Below are positions 11,898-23,999 of a stretch of 64,000 nucleotides of DNA, piece after piece. The stretch spans positions 7,378,001-7,442,000 of the forward strand of contig OZ231127.1 in NCBI GenBank assembly GCA_965153355.1. Reading direction: 5' to 3'. A program made the translations under genes and the position numbers. The notes beneath the pieces are model-generated. The model saw only the letters and a program-made list of their open reading frames with translations. It ran no database searches and had not been told where the DNA came from. The number at the start of each line of letters is the position of its first letter. Positions within the stretch are counted from its first letter, which is position 1. This DNA comes from Flaccisagitta enflata. Lineage: Eukaryota; Chaetognatha; Sagittoidea; Aphragmophora.

Positions 11898-12120
11898 TTC
11901 TGCTATCTAAAGCATATTCTTACTTCTAGTGGATCGTCGACCACTCTAAAAACGCATCGATTATCATTTCCATTTTTTTTTTCTCCATGTGTAACACGCA
12001 TTCATACGTAATATGTTTCGCATGATTATGTTTTGCTATTTATGTTTGATACTGTGTTCTGGTAGTTCTTAGTCTATTGTTGTACGGCTACACTTAATGT
12101 GTGAATATAAACCAATCATA

Positions 12121-12360
12121 AATGTCGACTACCCCCGCAAGTGTCAACTACCCCCCACAAGTGTTGAATACCCCCACAGGTATCAACAACCCCCGGCAAG
12201 AATCAACTAACGCCTACAAGTGTTGACTACCCCCCTCAAATGTTTACTACCCCTGACAAGTGTTGACTACCCCTACAAGTGTCGAATACCCCCCACAAGT
12301 GTCGACTTCCCCCCACAAGTGTTGTCTACCCCCAAAAGTGTTAACTACCACCTGCGAGGG
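12121..12360 (+). repeat. Foldback array, C-rich remainder right of the LINE
   Basis: About 12 units of the same orientation as 10135-10850 resume after the LINE 3' end. The LINE therefore inserted into the left array, not at the centre of the inverted structure. Confidence 0.85.
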
Positions 12361-13715
12361 GAAGTTTGGGGGTAGTCAACACTTTCAAGGGGTATTTAAC
12401 GCTTGTAGGGGGTAGTCGACATTTGCAGGGGGTAGTTGACATTTGCGGGGGTAGTAAACACTTATGGGAAGTCATAAACATTTGAGAGGAGTAATCAACA
12501 CTTGCAGGGGGTAGTTGATTCTTGCCAGGGGTAGTCAACACTTACCAGGGGTTGTTGACACTTGCCATGAGTGGTCTACACTTCAAGGGGGAGTTGAAAC
12601 TAGCTAGGGGTAGTCTACACTTTTGAGGGGGTAGTCGACACTTGCAGGGGGTAGTCAACACTTGGAGGGGGAGTTGAAACTAGCCAGGGGTAGTCTACAC
12701 TTTTGGGGGGGTAGTTGACACTTGCAGGGGGTAGTATACACTTGCAGGGGGTAGTCGACACTTGCAGGGGGAAGTCGACACTTGAAGGGGGTAGTTGACA
12801 CTTGTGCAGGGTGGTCGACACTTGCAGGGGGGTAGTTGACATTTGGGGGGTAGTCAACACTTGCAGAGGTGATAGATACTTGCCAGGGGTAGTCAACACT
12901 TGCCAGGGGTAGTCGACACTTGCTGGGGGTAATTGACACTCGCAAGGGGTAGTCAACACTTGCGAGGGGTAGTTTGCACTTGGAGGGGGAATTGACACTT
13001 CCCAAGGTAGTCTACACTGTCAAGGGGTAATCAACACTTGCAAGAGATAGTTGACACTTGCGGGGGGTAGTCAACACTTGCCAGGGGTAGTCAACACTTG
13101 TCAGGGGTAGTCAACACTTGCCAGGGGTAGTTAACTCTTGCAGGGGGTAGTGGGGGTGGTAGTCAACACTTTTAGGGATAGTTGACACTTTTGAGAGTAT
13201 TCAACACTTGGGGGGAGTATTCGACACTTGCAGGGGGTGGTTGACACTTGCAGGGGGTAGTCAACACTTACAGGGGAAGTCAAAACTTACCAGGGGTAGT
13301 TGATACTTGCGGGAGGTAGTCGACACTTAAAGGGGGGTAGTCAACACTTGCGGGGGGTAGTCAACAATTGGGGAGTAGTTGACACTTTTGGGGGGTAGTC
13401 GACACTTTTGGGGGGTAGACAACACTTGTGGGAGGTATTCAACACTTGTGGGGGGTAGTTAACACTTGCAGCGGGTAGTAGACACTTGCAGGGGGTAGTT
13501 GTCACTTGCGAAAGGTAGTCGACACTTGCGAAAGGTAGTCGACACTTGCGAGGGGTAGTCGACACTTGCGGGGGGTAGTCAACACTTGCAGGGAGTAGTG
13601 TACAATTGGAGGGGTAGGTGACACTTGCCCGGAGGTAGACGACACCTGCGGAGGGGATTTGACACTTGTGGGGGATAGTTGACACTTACGGAGGGTAGTT
13701 GACATTTGCTGGCTG
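12361..13715 (-). repeat. Foldback array, G-rich orientation (about 20-bp unit)
   Basis: About 65 copies of the reverse complement of the left unit, for example GGGGGTAGTCAACACTTGCA. Orientation flips abruptly near 12355-12365 (ACTACCACCTGCGAGGGGAA), which is the true centre of the foldback. Confidence 0.92.
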
Positions 13716-14588
13716 GCTTTGCGACTGAATGCCAACATATATGCTTTCAATTTCTAAAAAGTTCATTTTAACAATTTACATGGCCTCCCTGTAGTAGTTG
13801 TTCTTCTGTAAGTTTGCTTCAGTCCTTAGTAATTTTCTACATAGCAGTTATAAGCCTGCATTTTGAAAAAGATCACACCTCAGCATCCTACCAGTGATTA
13901 GCAAAAGTTGCGATTGTCGTTTTGTCCATAGACTGTTAAATGTGTAAACTTACATGAGAAAACCGATCTGTCACTGTCAAATGACAAACATACTAAAAGA
14001 TTGAAGGAAATTCGATTCTGATGAGACTAAAAAGTGAAAAAAATAGTGACGATCATTTCCATAACTGCTCACTGAAATTTTAAATCCAAATATCATTAAA
14101 ATAAGAACATAGCGCCCTAAGTTTATGTTTTAGGAATCGCGCTATGTTCTTGTTTTGTTGATATTTTGATTTTCTATGCAAATTTAAAATTTTCAAGGAG
14201 CTATGGTAGATTGACAAAAGTAGTTTTCTATTGTATTTCGCATATCTTTTCAGCTGTAAAATAAAGTATTGGGGTTTAAAACTGGCATACGCAAGTCAAT
14301 TCATGCAAAATATGGCTGTTGACAGTTTAATGGAAAACATAAAAGCATTGTCATTAAATTTCATTTTACAAATTTCATGACTTATCTAGCTCGGGTAGCA
14401 AATTCTATGGTAATTTTCAGTGCGTCATATAAGAAAATGGACACATTTTAGTGATTTTTGCAAAAATTTTCAAGGGAAATTTTTTTTAAAGGATCAGTAT
14501 TGATTCGTCACTATAAAATGTGCCTATTTGTACTAGTCACTATTGCTGAGGATTTTTTTTAACCCATATCAAATTAAGGCCCACTGTG
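13716..14588 (-). repeat. Right arm of the foldback element
   Basis: The inner portion (13716-13940) and outer portion (about 14430-14588) are inverted copies of the left arm. The centre is private and holds a hairpin with arms AAGAACATAGCG and CGCTATGTTCTT near 14103-14152. Confidence 0.75.
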
Positions 14589-14599
14589 GAGGGCTTATT

Positions 14600-14870
14600 T
14601 CAGCTGATCTGATCTGATTTCATCTGATTAGAGACCTAAGAGGGCCGATTTCTTCTTAGAGAGGGCTGATTTTAGGCCTAAGGGGGAAGATTTCAGGTGT
14701 TGGAGGGCTGGGTTCAGGCTTGGGAGGGCAAATTTCAGGCCTGGGAGTGCTGATTTGAGGCCTCAGAGTGTTGATTTGAGACCTGGGAGAACAGATTACA
14801 GGACTGAGAGGCATGATTTCTGGCCAAAGAGAGCTGATTTCAAAAGCTCCAGGAACTAGATTTCAGGCTG
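14600..14870. repeat. Degenerate 21-22 bp array of Family B type
   Basis: Repeats of GAGGGCTGATTTCAGGCCT and variants, about 11 units, without Family B hairpin arms. It abuts the right end of the foldback element. Confidence 0.75.
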
Positions 14871-15327
14871 GATCGGGGTTTCAAACATGGGCCGCTGATC
14901 ATCCAAAGCTATTAAGACTTTTTCAGACTTCTAGACAACTTTAGTTTGCACTTATTTTATCATATTGCCTTTCCAGTCATTTATTTTATGATACCTCTAT
15001 CAGCTGTCTTTTTCTTTTTGCTTCTTTCTTTTCTTTTTATTTTCTTCTTTGAGGGGGGCTCCCGTGGAACACAAGGGAACTTTTGCTTGTCCATCCTTTT
15101 GTTTGTAACCCCTTCCACCTCGTAACCCTCTTAGCCTCAGGCCTCAAATGAGCCATCTTAGGCCTAAAAACAGCCCTTTAAAGCTAGTGTTTTTCTTGAG
15201 GCCTTTCCAATCCATCTCATACAGTAGGAATACATGGAAATGTGTTTCTAAACTGTTTCAATGGCAAAAGACTATCATTGGGAAATAAGTTTATCTTCCA
15301 AATATCAGCCCCTTAGCTTCATTTGTT
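14871..15327. other. No gene recognised
   Basis: Contains weak GGCCT/AGGCCT-rich remnants near 15130-15210 resembling the adjacent array, and otherwise nothing I can name. Confidence 0.4.
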
Positions 15328-15482
15328 TTTAGTTGCGGACACGCAACTCTATAAGAGGCTTTGTCCGTCCGTCGGTCCGTCGGTCCGTCCATCCGTCCGT
15401 CCGTCCGTCACGCTCGAGTTGAAAAGTGGGAAAACGCTCCTGCCCACCCGTCCGCAACTGGTGGCCGTGTATCCGGCCTTGT
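15328..15482 (-). mobile_element. Family A element, GTT subfamily, compact copy
   Basis: In the minus sense, the head AAGGCCGGATACACGGCC and AGTTGCGGACGGGTGGGCAG lead to a GGAC/GACC section and the tail hairpin GTTGCG-TGTC-CGCAAC. The stem is fully paired with T-A where the GTC subfamily has C-G. Confidence 0.85.
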
Positions 15483-16500
15483 TCCATAATGCTTGCCCCT
15501 GTTATCTCAGACAAGATCTACTGCATGCAGATCAAAATCTTACTCCCAGTTGTGTATGAGCAAGGTGTAATACAAGTTCATTTATGAATTTGCTTACGAG
15601 ACATGTAGAAAATGGACCGTTCTCCGTTTTGCGCGACATGAGAGAGATCAAACTGCATCTTTTTCTCCTTTGTCGCTCTCTTTTTACCAATTCCGTGTTA
15701 CCGCAGTGAAAGATTGCGCATAAAACAAGAGAGAGAGAGAGACTTAAAAGGGCTCTGGTTCGTTTACTATTTGTTTGGTCATGTCTTATTCATTCTTAGT
15801 TTTTCCTTTACTTGATGTGTTTTTTTTTTTTTTTTTTTTTTTTTATCCCATTATTTATTTTTATATTTTTTTTTCTTTGCTTGTTGTTTGTCATTTGTTT
15901 TGTTTTTTTCATTTGCCATAAAAATGACGGATGGAGTTTTATTGCTTCACTTACGTGTTCGTTCACCTTCCTTCAGTGTCAGAGCTACTGACTCAGCGGT
16001 GCTCATAATGAAGCAGATATTCACAATTTTTTTATTTTTGCACCATTAAAATCACGCTCGTTCTAACATGAATATCACCTAAGTCATGGTGTACAGGAAC
16101 AGGAAATTTTGGTTTCATTTTATTTTTTAATTGTGATACAGTTTTAAAATCAAACAATATTATTGGAATTTCTATCAAGTATTTGTGATATACAGTTAAA
16201 AACCTTTCTTACGAAGCCCAAGGGAACATGATATTTTTTCGTTACAGGCAAATTTCGCTGTAGCCATAGACAAATAATTGCTTGTAATATAGTAGCATAA
16301 ACAACCATCAGAATGGTTTTGTTCATTCAGGTATGCATTTCTTTTCTTTATTGTAAAGGATAGTTGTGAGCAATCCGGAGTAAACACCATTGAAAGCTTG
16401 CAAGGCTTTCATCCTTTGTAAATTGGAGAATTCTGGCCTCCTTTTGTAAGGCCAATGTTGTTTCAACTTTCATAAAGGTGTCGCGGAATAAAATAGCATA
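15483..16500. other. No gene recognised; poly-T and AT-rich DNA
   Basis: Poly-T at 15820-15844. The segment 16370-16480 (CCGGAGTAAACACCATTGAA then AGGCTTTCATCC) resembles 41895-41970, so it is a short dispersed repeat. TTCGTTACAGGC occurs at 16238 and again near 16873-16965. Confidence 0.4.
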
Positions 16501-16504
16501 TCAT

Positions 16505-16505
<1 letters not shown>

Positions 16506-16580
<75 letters not shown>
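16506..16580. repeat. (CA)n microsatellite
   Basis: Pure CA run of about 75 bp. Confidence 0.97.
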
Positions 16581-16581
<1 letters not shown>

Positions 16582-16609
16582 CTTCCCTCTTTCTAGGATC
16601 GCTTTAGTT

Positions 16610-16641
16610 CTCTTTCTTTCTTTCCATTATCCTTTCACTCT

Positions 16642-16713
<72 letters not shown>

Positions 16714-16862
16714 TTTTCCTTCCTTCCTTCCTTTCTTCCCCTCTATGAAAAAATTCTCTCTCTTCTTCCTTTCATTCTCTGTTTATTTCTTCCTTCCTTC
16801 CCTCCTTCATTCCTTCCTTCCTTCCTTCCCTCCTTCCTTCCTTTCTATCTTTCTTTCTCTCC
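16610..16862. repeat. (TTTC)n and (TTCC)n microsatellites
   Basis: TTTC units to about 16712, then TTCC-rich units. The 144-codon frame across it is an artefact. Confidence 0.93.
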
Positions 16863-17165
16863 ATGAAAAAAATTCGTTACAGGTCAGTCATGAAAACCAT
16901 TTTCACTTGTAAATACTTTGTTACAGGCGATTTTTCGTTAGTCACAGTTCGTTACAGGCGATTTTTTAAAACAAAGAATCTAAAGAAAAAAAGATGGGAC
17001 TTTCAAAGATATTTGTTAGAGGCAGAATTTCGTAAGAAGCGTGTTCGTTAGAATGATTTTCTTCTGTAATGTAAAAGGTGTTTTAACAATGTTTCATGAC
17101 GATTAGAAATGAAAATTGAATGTTTTAATTTCCTAGAAAAATGATGAACAAAATTTTAAAACGCT

Positions 17166-17316
17166 GTTACGTGAAATTATATTACATCTTTGGCAAAGAA
17201 AATTTTGCATTTCTTAGAAAATGGCCCTTTTTTTATAAGTTTTTAAAAAGAGGCCAAGTTTCTAGAAATGCAAATTTCTTAATATCTATACAATAATATA
17301 ATTTCACCTAACAGGA
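17166..17316. repeat. Imperfect palindrome, about 150 bp
   Basis: GTTACGTGAAATTATATTA and GCATTTCTTAGAAAATGGCC on the left pair with GGCCAAGTTTCTAGAAATGC and TAATATAATTTCACCTAAC on the right. This looks like the core of a small foldback MITE. Outer limits and target duplication are unclear. The rest of 17050-17600 is AT-rich without a gene. Confidence 0.6.
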
Positions 17317-17609
17317 GTAAGATGACAAAGTATAATTTTTTACAAAAAATCTCGTTTTTTTACCATTTTTCAATACATTATGTGCATGAAATCTGTATTT
17401 TTGAGATTTTCAATGCAAAAATTTACTGTTCAACACATAAAAAATGTTTTTTTAGGGAAAAAAAAATTATGAAAAAATAACATAAAAATATCTAAAAAAT
17501 TGTACTGACGCATGAAATTTTGTATTCCCGTACACTGCGTCCTAATCATTAGGTAAGTAAATTTGATAATTCTCTTTTATTTGGCTCTTCATTCCAAAAG
17601 GAAAAGATA

Positions 17610-17612
17610 GGA

Positions 17613-17688
<76 letters not shown>

Positions 17689-17813
17689 GAGAAAAAAGAA
17701 AGAAAGGAAGAAAGAAAGAAAGAAAGAAAGTAAGAAGAAAAGAAGAAAAGAAAGATAGAAGAAAGAAAGAAAGAGAAGAAAGAAAGAAAGAAAGAAAAGA
17801 GAGAAAGAAGAAA

Positions 17814-17844
<31 letters not shown>

Positions 17845-17877
17845 AAAAGAAAGATAAAAAGAAAAAAGATATGATGA

Positions 17878-17953
<76 letters not shown>

Positions 17954-17996
17954 GAGAAAAATAAAAAAAGAAGGAAAGAAAGAAAAAAGGAAAGAT

Positions 17997-18057
<61 letters not shown>

Positions 18058-18095
18058 CAAAGAAAAAAAGATATGATGAAAGAAAGAAAGATAGA
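17610..18095. repeat. (GAAA)n microsatellite
   Basis: About 480 bp of GAAA tetranucleotides with A/G-rich interruptions; AAAAGATATGATGAAAG occurs twice inside (17862 and 18066). All long Phe/Leu/Ser and Lys/Glu frames derive from it. A poly-G tract lies at 18190-18209. Confidence 0.96.
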
Positions 18096-18494
18096 ATAAA
18101 AGAGATTGACAGTGTGAAGAACGGAGACGCGACGGCGAACATCACAAAGCCCCATTATAATGGACGGTTGTACAATGGCCGGGGGCGAGGTGGGGGGGGG
18201 GGGGGGGGCGGACAAGAGAAAGGTTCTATGAATATTGCAGTTGTCATTGGAACAACACCTCTCATTTTATCGGCGCAGAGCTCGGATGCTCTTTTTTCCC
18301 ATTTATCCTCTCTTCCTATCTCATTTCAATGTTTTCTGTGGATTGATGATAAGGCTCAACTTCAGCAGACAAATGAGACATTGCGATTGTTGTGGCTGCT
18401 GTATCGCTGTTTTCATAATCATGTTAATTAGGTAATCAGTTTTTTGTTTTTGTTGCATTTGATTTTGTTGTTTCTTTTTTATTTGTTTTTGTTG

Positions 18495-18539
18495 CAGTTG
18501 TTGTTGTGGTTGTGGTTGTGGTTGTGGTTGTGGTTGTGG

Positions 18540-18620
<81 letters not shown>

Positions 18621-18637
18621 TTCTTGTTGTTGTTGTT

Positions 18638-18688
<51 letters not shown>

Positions 18689-18689
18689 A

Positions 18690-18725
<36 letters not shown>

Positions 18726-18777
18726 GGTTGTTGTTGTTGTTGTTGTTGCTGTTGTTGTTGTTGTTGTAGTCGTTGTT
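18495..18777. repeat. (GTT)n microsatellite
   Basis: TTG trinucleotides with GGTTGT variants at the left end. Poly-Val, poly-Leu and poly-Cys frames are artefacts. The flank 18780-19318 shows no gene. Confidence 0.97.
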
Positions 18778-19318
18778 GTTATCAGGGTAACCGCCAACAC
18801 CGCTTTTGTCCTTGTTAATAGCTCTGTCTGAGTGGTTGTAGGTCGCGTATGTGCGAGATTTATTCCTTCTTTGATTGTTAACAAAATACTAGGAAGGCAG
18901 TTTTCTTTACGTTTTAAGCAAATCATGACTGCATCAAATTATACATGAAAGGAAAAGTCTCAAAAACAGAATTGAAAAGAAAAGACTGAGAACAGATGGT
19001 GATGACATCTGAAACTAAGGAGCACTTCTTGTCTGCGTGGGAGGCTTTTGCTTTTGAGACCGAAAAAAATATCACAATATGCTAATTTCTATTTTCTTTT
19101 CTTTTCTCTCTGTCTCTCCTTATTTTCCTTTGCTTTCTAGATGTGTCTTTCGATCTCCACATAGTCTATACTGGAGTGCCTCTCTGTGCGTCACTTTTCT
19201 TTCCTTTTGTCTCTCTTTCTTTCTGTCTTAAAATTTTCTAGTCTCATATCTCTCTTGTCTTCCTTTCTTTTGTATCTCTCCCTGTCTCTGTCAGTGACAT
19301 ACTGTCGCGCTCAGTGAA

Positions 19319-19684
<366 letters not shown>

Positions 19685-19796
19685 TCCAACAGAGGCGGGA
19701 ATATGTGAGAAGAGGGCCAAGACGAGAAATCTGTTTACACTGGAGGCCCATTTGAGTCGCGAGCGCGATGACGATTTCAACATAAATCTTTGACGG

Positions 19797-21130
19797 CGCC
19801 CATAATACCCATTATCATATGCAATAATGGTAGGAGATGGTTGGCCGTTGTCTGTGGCATGCCTTTAGTTCTCATCATCATCTGCAATGATGGTAGGAGA
19901 TGGTTGGCGGTGTTTGTCTGTAGAATGCTTTTGATTCTCATTATCATATGCAATAATGGTAGGAGATGGTTGGCGGTGGTTGTCTGTAGCATGCCTTTAG
20001 TTCTCATTATCATATGCAATAATGGTAGGAGATGGTTGGCGGTGTTTGTCTGTAGCATGCCTTTAGTTCTCATTATCATATGCAATAATGGTAGGAGATG
20101 GTTGGCGGTGGTTGTCTGTAGCATGCCTTTAGTTCTCATTATCATATGCAATAATGGTAGGAGATGGTTGGCGGTGATTGTCTGTAGCAGGCCTTTAGTT
20201 CTCATTATCATATGCAATAATGGTAAGAGATGGTTGGCGGTGATTGTCTGTAGCATGCCTTTAGTTCTTATTATCATATGCAATAATGGTAAGAGATGGT
20301 TGGCGGTGATTGTCTGTAGCATGCCTTTAGTTCTTATTATCATATGCAATGATGGTAGGAGATGGTTGGCGGTGTTTGTCTGTACAATGCTTTTGATTCT
20401 CATCATCATATGCAATAATGGTAGAAGATGGTTGGCGGTGATTGTCTGTAGCTTGACTTTAGTTCTCATTATCATATGCAATAATGATGGCAGATGGTTG
20501 GCGGTGTTAGTCTGTAGCATGCCTTTAGTTCTCATTCTCATATGCAATAATGGTAGGAGATGGTTGGCGGTGGTTGTCTGTAGCATGCCTTTAGTTCTTA
20601 TTATCATATGCAATGATGGTAGGAGATGGTTGGCGGTGTTTGTCTGTACAATGCTTTTGATTCTCATCATCATATGCAATAATGGTAGAAGATGGTTGGC
20701 GGTGGTTGTCTGTAGCATGCCTTTAGTTCTCATTATCATATGCAATAATGGTAGGAGATGGTTGGCGGTGTTAGTCTGTAGCATGCCTTTGATTCTCATT
20801 ATCATATGCAATAATGGTAAGAGATGGTTGGCGGTGATTGTCTGTAGCATCCCTTCAGTTCTCATCATCATATGTAATAATGATGATAGATGGTTGGCGG
20901 TGTTAGTCTGCAGCATGTCTTTAGCTCTCGTTATCATAAAAATTCATATGCAATAATGGTAGGAGATGGTTGGCGGTGTTTGTCTGTGGCATGCCTTTTG
21001 TTCTCATTATCATATGCAAAAACGGTAGGGGACGGTTGGCGGAGTTAGTCTGTAGCATGCCTTTAGTTCTCATTATCATATGCAATAATGGTAGGGCATG
21101 CCTTTGATCCTCATTATGAGATGGTGGATA
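19797..21130. repeat. 66-bp satellite array, about 20 units
   Basis: Unit core: ATTATCATATGCAATAATGG, then TAGGAGATGGTTGGCGGTG, then TTGTCTGTAGCATGCC. The 66-bp period is a multiple of three and the unit lacks stops in several phases, so both strands stay open for about 386-388 codons (22-residue repeats). Substitutions fall without obvious codon bias, so I treat it as satellite DNA. A decayed continuation appears at 23382-23525. Confidence 0.92.
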
Positions 21131-21164
21131 GCATTATTCCTGAGCATTCTTATACTTGATATTA

Positions 21165-21428
21165 GGGTGGTCCGGAATTTGGTCAAATTTCATATATTGA
21201 TATCCAATAAATGAAGGTTTTCTCACAAGCTGGGGTGTGAAACCAAACAAGAAACCTTGTTGGCAAAACCATAGGTTTATTATGGGGATTTTTTCATCGC
21301 CATAGAAAACATGGCATAGTTTAATCTTTAAACTCAGACCTCTCTTTGTGGGAAAACCGTCTGATTTGGTACATTTATGCAAGGAACTAAATCACTTTTT
21401 GAAATTTGACCCTTATCCATGACCACCC
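21165..21428. mobile_element. 264-bp MITE with TA duplication
   Basis: Ends GGGTGGTC and GACCACCC are inverted, and the homology resumes inside as GGTCAAATTTCA against TGAAATTTGACC. TA flanks both ends (21163-21164 and 21429-21430). It lies at the right edge of the 66-bp array. No coding capacity. Confidence 0.8.
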
Positions 21429-21647
21429 TACTACCCAAATAAAAGAGCTTGAATTGGACTTCATTTTTCTTCTGAGCAGCTTTTTGCGAGTTGGTTTGGT
21501 TTATTTGAGTTTCCGCGCATCATATCAAAGAGTTTTAGCCATCAGAATCAAGTTGATGCCGAGAAACAACCATGCAAAAGTGCAAAAGTGTACATTACTT
21601 ATTTTCAGTTTGATCCATGATGATTTTGATTACAATCAGTGCTTCAT

Positions 21648-22049
21648 TTTTAGTCGCGTGCACGCGACTCTACACCCCGCTTTGTCGGTCCGTCCGTCGG
21701 TCCGTCCGTCCGTCCGTCGGTCCGTCTGTCCGTCCATCCGTCCGTCGGTCCGTCCGTCACACTTTACTTTTTTGTAATAAAGCGTCAACTCTTAGGTCAT
21801 TTTAAGTCTTTTTTAGTCACTAAGAGTTATTCTAAGTCATTTTGAGTCATTCTAAGTCATTTTAAGTTATTCAAAGTCATTTTAAGTTATTTTAAGTCAT
21901 TTTTGGTCGTTAGGTTTTTTAGACATTTTAAGTCCTTTTTGGACATTTTAAGTCATTCTAAGTTGTTCTAAGTCATTCTAAGTCATTTTAAGTCATTCTA
22001 AGTCCTTCTTACCCTGTAAATCTCGCACGCGACTTATAGGTGTTGGCCT
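21648..22049 (-). mobile_element. Family A element with internal AAGTCATTTT array
   Basis: In plus-strand order: TTTTAGTCGCGTGCACGCGA hairpin, CTCTACACCCCGCTTTGTC, GGTCC/GTCC section, CACACTTTACTTTTTT, then about 15 units of an AAGTCATTTTAAGTTATTC-like repeat, and the other end CTCGCACGCGACTTATAGGT, GTTGGCCTTGTT. This second end type (GGTGTTGGCCTTGTT) recurs at 44253, 58780 and 60731. Confidence 0.85.
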
Positions 22050-22428
22050 TGTTCATCATAGACATTAAGGAACTCAAATATAGGAACTGTAAAAGCAGAC
22101 AGCATGGGTAGAACAATGCCCGATTGCTCATGGCAGTGCAATTACTCAATCATCTTCACCCCAAAACAACCTTTTTTTTCCTCTGACTGCATTTTGAGAT
22201 TTTGACTCATGCATCTTCATTTGAGTGTAACTTCTAAACGAAAAAAGTTACAGATGTGGGATTGCGCTCAAAAGAAAGCCCACGAAAAGAGCTTCAGTTT
22301 GGTCACCAATAACCATATCCCGAGTGAACCAAAGGCGCACAAATCACCTTTAAAAAAACTTGCGTTCTTTTTTAAATTCGCGTAGCACTTGATACCATAC
22401 GCTTGATGGAAGGGTTGGTATTTTGAGA
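22050..22428. other. No gene recognised
   Basis: Unremarkable DNA between a Family A copy and a TIR element. A 79-codon minus frame (22268-22507) has no motif and runs into the TIR. Confidence 0.4.
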
Positions 22429-22430
22429 TA

Positions 22431-23379
22431 GTCCGCCAGCGAATTTGGGGGTGTTCATCAACGGGGAATGAACGCATTTTGCTGAACAATTCCATAGTGC
22501 TGTTCATGAATGACTAAAAAGGGGCTCTTGACAAACGATTTTGTTCATGGAGGGCCCAAAAAGACATGTTCATGAACGACCATTCATTGAGGGGTAAAAA
22601 AGCCGTTGCTGAACAGGTAAAAAAAAGCACTCCACCAATGGTTTTGTTGGTGGAGTGGGTTTTTTACCTGTTCATGAAGAATGCTCATCTGGCTGTTAAA
22701 GAACAGCAAAAAAAATTTTTTTATAAACAGTTTTGAGCATCTAGTTTAATCTAACAAAAAATTCATCAAGGAAACTTTTTTGACTCTGCATGAATGGCTG
22801 GGTTAAAAGATATTTTGTTACAGATGAAGTGATCTTGGGACTATGTTCATTGATATTGCTTTTTGGCTGTTCATGAACAGCAAAATTTTATTGAGTGGAT
22901 AAAAAATCCAGTGAATGAGTGAACCTTTTTTGAGCACATATGAAAGAGATATTTTTGCTATAAATGGATTGGACTTTACACTATCTTCATAATTTCTAAA
23001 CCATAAATGATGCTTATCTGGCTGTTTATGAAATACCAAATTTTACCTTTTGATGAACAGTTTTGTTCATTGAGTAGATGAATGTTACAGTGAAGACTGA
23101 AGATAATACACATTGGGTATGAAGATATTTTGTCATAAGTGGAGTTAATTTCCACTCCACCAACAAAATTATTGGTGGAATGGATTTTTTAGCCGTTCAT
23201 GAATGCGCTTTTTAAACTCTCTCTCTAAACAAAATTGTTGGCTCTCAAAAATTGGCTCGCTCTAAGCAAAATTGTTTGCCAAAGGTCTCTTTCATTGTGT
23301 TCATCAACACCTCTATGGCATTGTTGCTGAACAGGCGTTCATTCCCCGTTGCTGAACGCACCCAAATTCGCTGGCGGAC
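22431..23379. mobile_element. 949-bp TIR element with TA duplication
   Basis: Left end GTCCGCCAGCGAATTTGGG and the inverted right end match over about 48 bp, including AACGGGGAATGAACGC. TA lies at 22429-22430 and 23380-23381. The interior repeats TGTTCATGAACAG-like palindromes and a hairpin with arms CACTCCACCAA and TTGGTGGAGTG near 22630-22660. No transposase frame. Confidence 0.85.
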
Positions 23380-23381
23380 TA

Positions 23382-23525
23382 CCTGGGTATTTTAGTCTGT
23401 GGAATGTCTTTCATCCTAAACATTTTCGCAATGATGCCGTTAATGAAAGGATATGGTTGGTTGCATTAGTCTGTAGTATGCCTATGATCCACATCACCAT
23501 GTGCAATATTTGTACATGGTTGGTG
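23382..23525. repeat. Decayed units of the 66-bp satellite
   Basis: Two diverged units (TTAGTCTGTGGAATG, GGTTGGTTGCATTAGTC, GTAGTATGCCTATGATCC). They place this DNA as part of the original array before 2.2 kb of insertions. The 130-codon frame 23349-23741 covering it is not convincing. Confidence 0.7.
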
Positions 23526-23746
23526 GTAGAATGGTGTTTTTATCTAATTGGAAAAGTTGTCTATCTGCCGCCACCTTACCATGGTTTGCGCCTTTATCTT
23601 ATTCTCGGCTCGCCTGTCTGTGATACAATAACATTCTCAACTCAGGTACTCGCTATTGAATTCCAACATCAAGAAAAACGTTTGATTCTAATGAGATATG
23701 ACTTAGATAAATTCACGGCATCAACCTCGTTAACAGAATGATGGAC

Positions 23747-23863
<117 letters not shown>

Positions 23864-23999
23864 CCGTTGTTATTTTTCTGTCCGTCGATCTGTCTGTTGG
23901 CCAGTGTGTTTTTTTGTCAAATTGGTGGACCTTTACCGCCTTTAGGCTATAATTAGTCTAATCATATTCAGTCTCATCATGTTCAGTCTGAAAGTGTGG

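Larger units (their letters stand above)
9426..14588. mobile_element. Giant foldback-type element (5163 bp)
   Basis: The two ends are inverted copies: CACAGTGGGCCTTAATT on the left, and the same sequence reverse-complemented at the right end. Moving inward, both sides share the ATATGGGTT...CCTCAGC segment, then an inner arm (about 9916-10130 against 13712-13940), then arrays of a roughly 20-bp unit in opposite orientations. A LINE fragment sits between the arrays. The nearest flanks share GAGG, a possible 4-bp target duplication that may be chance. Long inverted arms containing short tandem repeats are the hallmark of foldback elements (FB/Galileo type in flies); relationship to those is inference, and no transposase is visible. 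Confidence 0.8.

Noticed and set aside
10135-13715. CRISPR-like alternation of repeats and short spacers
   Set aside because: No conserved spacer-repeat boundary, units drift gradually, and the DNA is eukaryotic; these are minisatellites.
9418-14592. 8-bp target duplication for the foldback element
   Set aside because: Tried boundaries at CAGTGGGCC and CACAGTGGGCC; only a 4-bp GAGG match exists, too short to be certain.
19777-20956. 386-388 codon frames on both strands with 22-residue repeats
   Set aside because: 66-bp satellite; openness on both strands follows from the period. Kept only as a low-interest test.
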